Shown here: piece by piece, positions 55,594 through 64,000 of the stretch
Position numbering within the stretch: position 1 is the first letter of the stretch
Layout: each line of letters opens with the position of its first letter
Source of the DNA: Desulfovibrio litoralis DSM 11393
Lineage (GTDB): Bacteria > Desulfobacterota > Desulfovibrionia > Desulfovibrionales > Desulfovibrionaceae
Assembly (NCBI RefSeq): GCF_900143255.1
Contig: NZ_FRDI01000003.1
Span: forward strand, 360,641 to 424,640
Length of the DNA: 64,000 nt
Reading direction: 5' to 3'
Made by a program: the position numbers and the translations under genes
Notes under the pieces: model-generated
What the model was told of the DNA's origin: nothing
The model's input: only the letters and a program-made list of their open reading frames with translations
Databases searched by the model: none

Positions 55594-55875
55594 ATTAGCG
55601 GAAGCGGACGCACAACCGTTGGCTCTCTTATCGATAAACTTGTTCAACTTAAAAGTTCTGAAAGTTCTAGCGGAAAAGAAATTCCCGTAAAATTTGAAGG
55701 CTCTACTGCCGGTGATATGCACGGTATTTATGCTTCACAACAAAAAGCCGAAGAAATCTTGGGTTATAAACCAAAGTTTACACTCGACAGCGGTTTAAAG
55801 CGTATGTATGACTGGGCAAAAGAACTAAAATTTTAAAGAGTTACAACTTTTAAACCTGTAAACCACTTTTTATGA
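55594..55875 (+). pseudogene. tandem copy of the epimerase tail
   Basis: A 282-base unit identical in order to 55312-55593, with about half a dozen substitutions. It contains the last 81 codons of the epimerase and the same 3' tail (ACTTTTAAACCTGTAAACC). It has no start signal, and the only ATG before it is followed by a stop within two codons, so it is a non-coding remnant of a recent tandem duplication. Confidence 0.92.
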
Positions 55876-55906
55876 ATTAAATGTTGCATAAATCACTATA
55901 ACTTGA

Positions 55907-57436
<1,530 letters not shown>

Positions 57437-57481
57437 GGTTTTTTAGCTTAACTCGCTAAAATTAAAAAAATAAAAGACACT

Positions 57482-57519
57482 AAAAAAACGCTATTGCTTA
57501 AACACAATAGCGTTTTTTT
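57482..57519 (+). terminator. terminator after ahcY
   Basis: AAAAAACGCTATTG/CAATAGCGTTTTTT stem with an eight-base loop and a T tract. It is almost identical to the hairpin at 58637-58674. Confidence 0.85.
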
Positions 57520-57593
57520 ATCTTCTATGTTTTTTATCTTGACCTTATTTGGATGAGTCAATCAAGTCTGGAATATTAAACCCAAAACAGATC

Positions 57594-57909
57594 TTATTCC
57601 GTTAAACCTTGTCGGTAACCTTCCCCCCACTTCATAAGGGAATCAAGTACCATTTTTAAACTACAACCCAAATCCGTTAAAGTGTACTCCACTCTGGGAG
57701 GGACTTCTGCAAAGACTTTTCGATGTAAAATCCATTGTTCTCAAATTTTGTGTTAACACCTTTTGAGAAATGCCCGGCAATGAGCTTTTCAGTTGGTTAA
57801 ATCTTTTTGTTCCATTCAATAAATTTCTAATAATTAAAATCTTCCATTTGTCGCCAATTAAAGACAACGTTACTTCAACTGGACATAAAGGCAAATCTTT
57901 TTTTAGCAT
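57594..57909 (-). pseudogene. HxlR-family regulator, frameshifted
   Basis: A GAGGGA SD and an ATG at 57909 start MLKKDLPLCPVEVTLSLIGD, continuing with KWKILIIRNLL and RFNQLKSSLPGISQKVLTQN, the HxlR winged-helix. After LRTM the frame is lost near 57738. Read one base over, ILHRKVFAEVPPRVEYTLTD and LMKWGEGYRQGLTE restore the family C-terminus to a stop at 57594. The change looks like a small deletion in the E-x-D-G loop. It is divergent from the cupin gene, a typical regulator-target layout. Confidence 0.85.
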
Positions 57910-58064
57910 AATATCCCTCATTCTACACAATAGTATCCCAAAAGCAACTACAGCACTTTAAAGTGCCTACTTTCCATAAGAAACTATTTATATTATAAAC
58001 CGCTTATCAACAGTAATTACAATTTCTACACAGTAATTACAATAACTTTATGAGAGGAATATTT

Positions 58065-58517
58065 ATGAAATCAACACAAGTTAGAAACATCAATTCAATT
58101 GAAGCACAAACTACTAACAGGGGTAACGGCAATGTGTATCATGTAAAGCCCGCTTGTACCTCAGACCTGCTTAAAAAATGCACAGCATCATTTGTTGAAC
58201 TTGAGCCTGGAAATACGGCTTATGGTTATCACTATCATGAAACAAATGAAGAAATATTTTATATTATAAGCGGTTCAGGAACTGTTGAAACTATAAATGG
58301 AGATGTGCCTATTAAAACAGGTGATATTCTTTCTTTCCCTACAGGAAAAGGCGGAGCTCATGTTGTTAAAAACACATCTGCAACAGAAAACTTAATATAC
58401 CTTGATTTTGGAACCAAAAGCGAGATTGATATTGCTCATTTACCAAAAGTAAATCAAATAATGGTTGTGAGTGAAAGCACTTTTGGAGTTTTTGATGATT
58501 CCAAAATAGACAAGTAA
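58065..58517 (+). CDS. cupin-domain protein
   Basis: 150 residues from the ATG at 58065 with GAGAGGA seven bases before it. Single cupin: GYHYHETNEEIFYIISGSG (metal-binding His, His, Glu; about residues 58-76) and, later, PTGKGGAHVVKNTS with the third His. It probably binds a metal; enzyme activity is unknown. It is divergent from the broken hxlR gene, which may have regulated it. Confidence 0.85.
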   Translation: MKSTQVRNINSIEAQTTNRGNGNVYHVKPACTSDLLKKCTASFVELEPGNTAYGYHYHETNEEIFYIISGSGTVETINGDVPIKTGDILSFPTGKGGAHVVKNTSATENLIYLDFGTKSEIDIAHLPKVNQIMVVSESTFGVFDDSKIDK

Positions 58518-58636
58518 TGCAAGTATCCTATTAAGCATTTATTTTTATAAGTATAATATATCTAGTTTTTTGTAGATTGCTTTGAAACGTAAAAACAGAG
58601 CAAAACAAAAATCACCTAGACTCAAAATTATAAAAC

Positions 58637-58677
58637 AAAAAAACGCTATTGCTTAACCACAATAGCGTTTTTATTTT
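58637..58677. terminator. terminator between the cupin gene and ppiD
   Basis: Stem AAAAACGCTATTG/CAATAGCGTTTTT with an eight-base loop, differing from the ahcY terminator by one loop base. It sits between convergent genes and has T tracts on both strands. Confidence 0.85.
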
Positions 58678-58709
58678 GTTCAATTTAGCGTGTCATCAAT
58701 AAGGCTAAA

Positions 58710-60620
58710 CTAGTTGGTTGTTTTATTTTCCAAATAAGCGGGGTTAACTATTTTAACCGGATTTAGACGAAATAGTTCTTCCAAATAAGTTTGGGCGGCT
58801 TCTTGCCTTCTTTTGCCTTCGAGTAATAAAATTACTGTTTCTGCATTATTATCCCACTCTGCCTTATCTATATCCACCACAGTACCAAGACTTGCCAAAA
58901 CAGCACCGCTTTGAACTTTAAACGGTTCTTCAAGCCATTTATTTGGTGTGCTTAGGTCAAAAATCTTTGCAATTAAAGCCTGCGAACCGGGAAGCTCGGG
59001 GAAATAACTCATCCCTCTGTTTACAGCAACGGTTTCTTTTGCTTTTGCTTCCAAGCTTGAAGGAATTTTATTGTCAACAAAGGCTGTTCTTGCCTTTTTA
59101 GCGGCTTCAAATGCCAATTCCGCGGCTTTGTTTTGAACTAAAGTTTCTCTTATTGATTCTTTGACCTCATCAAGAGCTGCGGTATAAGCCTCTTTATTTT
59201 CAACAACTTTTACAATAACACTACCGTTTTTCACAGGTAAAGGTTGTAAAGATAAAGGGTTATCCAAATTAAGCTCTTCCAACAACACTATTCCTTCTTT
59301 GCTTAAACCCAGAGCTGAGGCCAACTCAGCGGAGCTTAACAATTCAGTGGTTGCCACAGGCACTTTTAATTCATCACGAATCTGTTCAAAGGTTAAAGAG
59401 TTTTTCAAAAGTTCTATGGTTTTTAACGTAGCATCTAAAACAATTTTATCGTTTCTTTTTGAATTAAGAGCTTGTTTTATTTCATCTTTTACTTCTTCAA
59501 AAGGTTGTACGCCTGCGGTGCGGTAATCTTCGGCTTTAATTAAATGTATTCCAAAATCAGTGCGTACAGGCTGGCTGATTTCACCTTTTTTTAATTGAAA
59601 CAAGACAGCTTCAAAAGGTTTAACTGTGTCACCTTTTGCTATCCAACCAAGTTCTCCGCCTTGTTCAGCACTTCCGTCTTGAGAAAATTCTTTTGCCAAC
59701 GCTTCAAAAGATTTACCTTTTTTAAGTTCTGACAAAATAGTTTCCATTTTATCATTAACGGCTTTTTCTTCTTCTTTTGTGGCATCTTTAGCTAAACGCA
59801 ATAAAATATGACGCGTCTTGAATGCTTCCGGAACGCTGTAGTTAGCATCTTTATTGGCGTTGTAATATTCCAGAATTTCGGCATCAGACACAGCTACGCC
59901 TTTTAAAGTTTCGGGTGTAAGGCTTAAATATTCAATCTTCTTTTTTGCAGGCACTAAAAACAGACTTTGGTTTTTATCATAATAATCTTTGATCTCTTGA
60001 TCAGATATTTTTACTTCTCCAACAAAATCTTTAATCGGGAACAAAAGATAACGCATAGCACGTTTTTGGCTTTGTAATTCAAATTCCATACGTGCGATAA
60101 TTGGATCTATCTTAACGGTTTCGCTAATATAATTTTGTAATTTTTCTATTAAAATACCTTTTGAAATATCTGCTTCATAGCTTGCCGGAGTTCTATTATT
60201 TGCCGCCAAGACTCTTTTATAAACTTCGGGGTCAAACTCACCTTTATCATTTAAAAACACGGTGTTATTTTTGACTAGTTCCAATAATTCGTTTGGAGTA
60301 ACCGTAATTCCAAGTTTTTTAGCTTCGTTTTCAAGCAGTTTTTGCATAACAAGCTTTTGAAAAACTTGCACTTTCAAGCCTTGATTGATCAAGTCGCTCT
60401 CGCTAATTTCGGGGTTTTGAGCTTTAATCGCCTCAACCTCTCTAAATTCAAGCATTTGCAACTCTTGAATCATAATATTTTCATCACCGATAGTGGCAAC
60501 AACATTCAAGTTGCTTTGCCCTATGTTTCCAACACCCCAAAACACAAACACAAAAATAATCAAAGCAAAAATGATTTTTACTATCCAAGAGCTGGAATTA
60601 TTACGAATATAGTCTAACAT
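58710..60620 (-). CDS. ppiD: peptidyl-prolyl isomerase PpiD-like chaperone
   Basis: 636 residues. An N-terminal membrane anchor (about 13-33) is followed by a SurA/PpiD N-terminal helical domain, then a parvulin domain (about 265-365) containing KTRHILLRLAKDA and QDGSAEQGGELGWIAKGD. A large C-terminal helical region follows. It helps fold proteins leaving SecYEG in the periplasm and outer-membrane proteins such as autotransporters. It is a single gene. Confidence 0.9.
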   Translation of the reverse strand: MLDYIRNNSSSWIVKIIFALIIFVFVFWGVGNIGQSNLNVVATIGDENIMIQELQMLEFREVEAIKAQNPEISESDLINQGLKVQVFQKLVMQKLLENEAKKLGITVTPNELLELVKNNTVFLNDKGEFDPEVYKRVLAANNRTPASYEADISKGILIEKLQNYISETVKIDPIIARMEFELQSQKRAMRYLLFPIKDFVGEVKISDQEIKDYYDKNQSLFLVPAKKKIEYLSLTPETLKGVAVSDAEILEYYNANKDANYSVPEAFKTRHILLRLAKDATKEEEKAVNDKMETILSELKKGKSFEALAKEFSQDGSAEQGGELGWIAKGDTVKPFEAVLFQLKKGEISQPVRTDFGIHLIKAEDYRTAGVQPFEEVKDEIKQALNSKRNDKIVLDATLKTIELLKNSLTFEQIRDELKVPVATTELLSSAELASALGLSKEGIVLLEELNLDNPLSLQPLPVKNGSVIVKVVENKEAYTAALDEVKESIRETLVQNKAAELAFEAAKKARTAFVDNKIPSSLEAKAKETVAVNRGMSYFPELPGSQALIAKIFDLSTPNKWLEEPFKVQSGAVLASLGTVVDIDKAEWDNNAETVILLLEGKRRQEAAQTYLEELFRLNPVKIVNPAYLENKTTN

Positions 60621-60701
60621 TAAACACCTTATCCTTAAAAAATATAAATTTTAATTTTTAAACATCACTTAATAAAATAAAACCAAATCAATAACACAAA
60701 T

Positions 60702-62648
60702 TTAGGCTTTGTTGGCTCTAACTTGATTTAAAAGACCACCGGCAAGCACCATTTCGAGTTCATTATCGGACAATTCCAGATTAAGATTTAATTTTTCTTT
60801 ATTATCAAGTTTTACGGTTAAAGAAGCATGAGTTTTTGTTTTATCAAAAAGAGGGCTAAAATCAAACCCTAAGCTTGAACACTGTTCGATTTTATCATAA
60901 TCATCAGGATTTGCAAAAGTTAAGGCTAAAATTCCAAAATTTGCCAAATTTGCTTTATGAATACGTGCAAAAGACTTAGCGATAACCGCACGAATACCTA
61001 AATGTCTTGGGGCTAAGGCAGCGTGTTCACGGCTAGAACCTTGACCATAGTTATGACCAGCAACAATTACGCTAGTCCCAAACTCTTTAGCTCGCTTAAC
61101 AAAATCACTATCAACTTTAGAAAAAACATATTCCGAAATCGCAGGAATATTAGAACGTAAAGGCAAAATAGCCGCACCAGCCGGCATAATATGATCTGTC
61201 GTAATATCGTCGCCAAGTTTGATACTTACTTTTGCATTCATATTTTGAGGTAAAACATCAAACACTTCTAAGGCTACGATATTCGGCCCACGTAAAATTT
61301 CTACTTTACTTCTCTCTTTATCATCTTTTGACGGGTCAATAAATAAATGGCGAATAGATGGTGGATTATCAGGGAAGTCTAACATTTTTGGTGCTTCTCC
61401 CCATGTTTTTGGGTCAGAAAATTTACCATCAAGAGCGAGCTTCGCCGCCACTAACGGGCTAACAAGATAAACGGAAGCATCTTTTGTTCCGCTACGCCCT
61501 TCAAAGTTACGGTTAAAAGTACGCACACTCACAGCCTTGGAAATAGGAGCACCGCCCATACCAATACAAGGGCCACAAGCACATTCTAAAATTCTCGCCC
61601 CGGAATCAATAATATTATCTAATAAATTTTCTCTGGCTAAAAGGCGTAAAACTTGTTTGGAACCGGGAGAAACCAAAGTATCTGTAGTTCTATCCACCTG
61701 TTTACCCTTCCAAATGAGTGCAACAGCAGATAAATCAGAAAAAGATGAGTTGGTACAAGAACCAATCGCCACTTGGTCTACCTTTAAGCCTGCTAATTCA
61801 GCCACAGCTTTAACTTTATCAGGCATATGAGGACAAGCGACCATAGGCACAAGTTTATCTAATTCAATGGTGTAACTCTCATCATAAAGGGCATTTGCAT
61901 CAGCTTTTAGCTCTTTATAATCCTGCTCACGCCCTTGGGCTTTTAAAAATGCTTTTGTGCGTTCATCACTAGGGAATATAGAGGTTGTTGCTCCAAGTTC
62001 TGCTCCCATATTAGTAATACAAGCACGCTCAGGCACGGATAAGCTTGAAACGCCCTCGCCTGTAAATTCAAAAACTCGCCCAACACCGCCTTTAACAGTG
62101 AGTATTTTTAACAAGGCTAAAATAACGTCTTTAGCACTCGCCCAGCCTTTAAGCTTTCCTGTTAATTCAACTTTTACTACTTTTGGCATAGGGATTTTAT
62201 AAGCTGCCCCTGCCATAGCCAAAGCAACGGAAAGACCTCCTGCTCCCATAGCTAAAGACCCCATACCGCCTGCGGTCGGAGTATGACTATCCGCACCAAT
62301 TAAAGTCGCACCGGGCTTAGCAAAATTTTCTAAATGTAGTTGATGACAAATACCTAAGCCAGCTGGGGAATAAACCAAGCCATATTTAGCGGCAATAGTG
62401 CGTAAAAATTGATGATCATCAGGGTTACGAAAATCTTGTTGTAAGGTGTTATGATCCACATAGCTTACGGAAAGATCTGTTTTTACTTTAGGAATCCCCA
62501 TGGCTTCAAACTGCAAATAGGTCATTGTGCCTGTTGCGTCTTGGGTTATAGTTTGATCCATTTTAAGGGCAATTTCGTCGCCGGGTTTAAAATCTTCGAG
62601 CTTGCCGGACATTAAATGAGCAGAAATAATTTTTTTTGTAATATTCAT
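60702..62648 (-). CDS. aconitate hydratase (Aquifex type)
   Basis: 648 residues, matching the short aconitases that resemble the mitochondrial enzyme. The Fe-S cluster Cys are in IGSCTNSSF (about residue 298) and LECACGPCIGMGGAP (about 355-370). DSHTPTAGGMGSLAMGAGG is the substrate loop, and the swivelling domain carries GSSREHAALAPRHLGIRAVI. It interconverts citrate and isocitrate and feeds 2-oxoglutarate synthesis. Strong SD AGGAATTAAT lies upstream. Confidence 0.95.
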   Translation of the reverse strand: MNITKKIISAHLMSGKLEDFKPGDEIALKMDQTITQDATGTMTYLQFEAMGIPKVKTDLSVSYVDHNTLQQDFRNPDDHQFLRTIAAKYGLVYSPAGLGICHQLHLENFAKPGATLIGADSHTPTAGGMGSLAMGAGGLSVALAMAGAAYKIPMPKVVKVELTGKLKGWASAKDVILALLKILTVKGGVGRVFEFTGEGVSSLSVPERACITNMGAELGATTSIFPSDERTKAFLKAQGREQDYKELKADANALYDESYTIELDKLVPMVACPHMPDKVKAVAELAGLKVDQVAIGSCTNSSFSDLSAVALIWKGKQVDRTTDTLVSPGSKQVLRLLARENLLDNIIDSGARILECACGPCIGMGGAPISKAVSVRTFNRNFEGRSGTKDASVYLVSPLVAAKLALDGKFSDPKTWGEAPKMLDFPDNPPSIRHLFIDPSKDDKERSKVEILRGPNIVALEVFDVLPQNMNAKVSIKLGDDITTDHIMPAGAAILPLRSNIPAISEYVFSKVDSDFVKRAKEFGTSVIVAGHNYGQGSSREHAALAPRHLGIRAVIAKSFARIHKANLANFGILALTFANPDDYDKIEQCSSLGFDFSPLFDKTKTHASLTVKLDNKEKLNLNLELSDNELEMVLAGGLLNQVRANKA

Positions 62649-62954
62649 TATTAATTCCTAAAGTAATTTTTATAGAGAGTTTTTATGAGATGATAAATAA
62701 ATACAATGCCATGCAATTAAGACTAGCCTTAATTTATAACTGGTAATTTGATTAATCATCTAGCACTAGCTTATTACCAAAAGGATTCTATAATATTACT
62801 CAATTTAAATAAAGTATATATTTTTTAAAATTATATTTTCCTGCTGAAACAAATAAAAAAAGACAATGCCGTTTTAAAGCGGTACTGCCTAATTTTTATT
62901 GAAGGTTGTTTTTACATTTGCACGCACTAGAGTGGTTTATATTCTATTATTCGC
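62649..62954. other. intergenic region between aconitase and the MORN gene
   Basis: About 306 bases with no gene. It holds the aconitase promoter region (AT-rich, not resolved) and a candidate terminator for the downstream MORN gene at 62855-62884. Confidence 0.5.
62855..62884 (-). terminator. candidate terminator after the MORN-type gene
   Basis: On the minus strand TACCGCT pairs with AACGGCA (wobble pairs) around a short loop, followed by GTCTTTTTTT. The stem is weak, so this is tentative. Confidence 0.45.
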
Positions 62955-62962
62955 TAAGTTAA

Positions 62963-63733
62963 CTAGTCGCACTTAGGCATCTTTCCTATTTCAAAGTCTG
63001 CTAATTCTTGATCTGTCCAAGCTCTTGTTTTTCCATTTTTATTACAACAAATACCACTAACGACTAAATCATTTGCACATGAAATTTCGAATTCCAACTT
63101 GCCACTTTCGTTGTAGTACTTGGCAGTTCCCTCGAGCTTGCCAGCTACAAGTGGAATCTCAGTATTGATCTTGCCATTTTCGTAATAGCGTTTTTCAACT
63201 CCCTCTTGTTTATCTGCTACATATGGAAACTCACCTTTTAACCTACCACTTTCGTAGTATGCTTTTATAATTCCCTCTACTTTACCTGCTACATATGGAA
63301 ACTCAAATCCGAGTGCACCACTTTCGTAATAGATTTTTTGAATTCCCTCTTTTTCACTTGCGACATATGGAGTTTCGGAGCTAAGATTACCACTTTCGTA
63401 GTAGAGTTTTTCAACTCCTTCTTTTTTACCTGCTACATATGGAACTTCGGAGCTAAGATTACCATTTTCGTAATAATTTTTACTAATTCCCTCTCTTTTA
63501 TCAGCTACATATGGAATTTCGAAATGAATCTTTCCATTTTCCTCATAAGCACAACTCAGAGAAAAATCTCCTTGCTTAAAGTGATATAAATTCTCTTTTA
63601 GCAATTCATACTTTTTATCTTTTTTTACCGCTTCGAGAGTTTTCGGGCAGGACTCTTGTGAAAAAGCATTCGGGGTATTAATAGATAACAGGCAAAATAA
63701 ACACAACGTAACTATCACAATAAAGTTTTTCAT
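62963..63733 (-). CDS. secreted MORN/YwqK-type repeat protein
   Basis: 256 residues with a signal peptide (about 1-26, ending NAFSQ). Six or seven repeats of 24 residues (about 72-215) follow a pattern such as YYESGNLSSETPYVASEKEG, the MORN_2 signature of YwqK-family proteins. The C-terminal domain has four Cys (CANDLVVSGICCNKNGKTR) and ends EIGKMPKCD. Related proteins are often annotated as antitoxins, but a secreted one is not obviously so; function unknown. A paralogue lies directly upstream. Confidence 0.8.
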   Translation of the reverse strand: MKNFIVIVTLCLFCLLSINTPNAFSQESCPKTLEAVKKDKKYELLKENLYHFKQGDFSLSCAYEENGKIHFEIPYVADKREGISKNYYENGNLSSEVPYVAGKKEGVEKLYYESGNLSSETPYVASEKEGIQKIYYESGALGFEFPYVAGKVEGIIKAYYESGRLKGEFPYVADKQEGVEKRYYENGKINTEIPLVAGKLEGTAKYYNESGKLEFEISCANDLVVSGICCNKNGKTRAWTDQELADFEIGKMPKCD

Positions 63734-63813
63734 AAAGTCTGTCTCCTTGGGGGCTATGGGGTTTATTGGGTTTATTGGTTATATGTTTTATATTCTATTA
63801 CTCGCTCAGTTAA

Positions 63814-64000
63814 CTAATCGCACTTAGGCATCTCGCCCCTCATAAAGTCTCCTAATTCTTGATCTGTCAAAGATCTTGTTTCTCCATTTTTTTTATAACA
63901 AATACCACTAACTGCTAAATTATTTTCATATGAAATTTCGAATTCTAGCTTGCCACTTTCGTTGTAGTGTTTGAAAATTCCCTCTATCTTATCAGCGACA
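63814..64000 (-). CDS. second MORN/YwqK-type protein (5' part outside window)
   Basis: The last 61 codons of a paralogue of the previous gene, open to the window edge. VADKIEGIFKHYNESGKLEF, then SYENNLAVSGICYKKNGETR, ends MRGEMPKCD and stops at 63814. It is similar to 62963-63140 at about four residues in five, and the downstream bases (TATTCTATTA-TCGCT-AGTTAACTA) are also shared, so the two arose by tandem duplication. Confidence 0.85.
   Translation of the reverse strand, partial: VADKIEGIFKHYNESGKLEFEISYENNLAVSGICYKKNGETRSLTDQELGDFMRGEMPKCD

Overview
The window is AT-rich chromosomal DNA that reads as a low-GC, host-associated-looking member of the Desulfovibrionaceae or a close relative. 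This is an inference. It rests on the S10-spc-alpha ribosomal cluster with secY-map-rpmJ and no infA or adk, an Rnf complex led by a multihaem cytochrome, NrfHA beside a hybrid-cluster protein, a four-subunit 2-oxoacid:ferredoxin oxidoreductase, HypF, an Aquifex-type aconitase, and LPS genes (kdsA, kdsC, lptA, lptC, gmhB). No rRNA is present to settle the taxonomy.

Layout. 1-414: 3'-truncated rnhA (minus). 524-15020: one long minus-strand block of 27 ribosomal-protein genes plus rpoA, map and secY, closed by a strong terminator next to rplQ and preceded by a leader with its own intrinsic terminator. 15867-17633: glmU and a DUF486 membrane protein. 17965-24662: cytochrome-rnfCDGEAB-apbE, an ion-pumping ferredoxin:acceptor oxidoreductase. 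24784-28406: orphan histidine kinase followed by trpF-trpB-trpA. 28524-33080: nrfHA facing hcp, then an Rrf2 regulator (nitrite/NO-stress locus). 33271-36467: ftsY, an exported protein, gmhB, a lipoprotein and tRNA-Met. 36577-39423 (minus): two unrecognised proteins and prmC. 39789-42534: VOR/KOR-type oxidoreductase, then a broken tandem copy of its last gene. 43175-46196 (minus): kdsA-kdsC-lptC-lptA. 46420-49824: hypF, a PilZ protein and tRNA-Ser. 50167-53514: a small lipoprotein-like ORF and an autotransporter. 53899-58517: membrane protein, sugar epimerase with a duplicated tail, ahcY, broken hxlR and a cupin. 58710-64000: ppiD, aconitase and two tandem MORN-type secreted proteins (the second cut by the window end).

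The least expected signal is a small repeat family: three copies of about 176-258 bp at 42945, 49901 and 53602, with terminal inverted repeats (AGACYATTGCA), apparent 6-7 bp target duplications and an internal hairpin, but no coding capacity. It behaves like a MITE. One copy sits at the edge of a tandem duplication that copied a gene tail. Two other tandem duplications (the epimerase tail and the MORN gene) occur in the same 22 kb, so the right-hand half of the window looks recently rearranged, while the left-hand half is ordinary housekeeping DNA.
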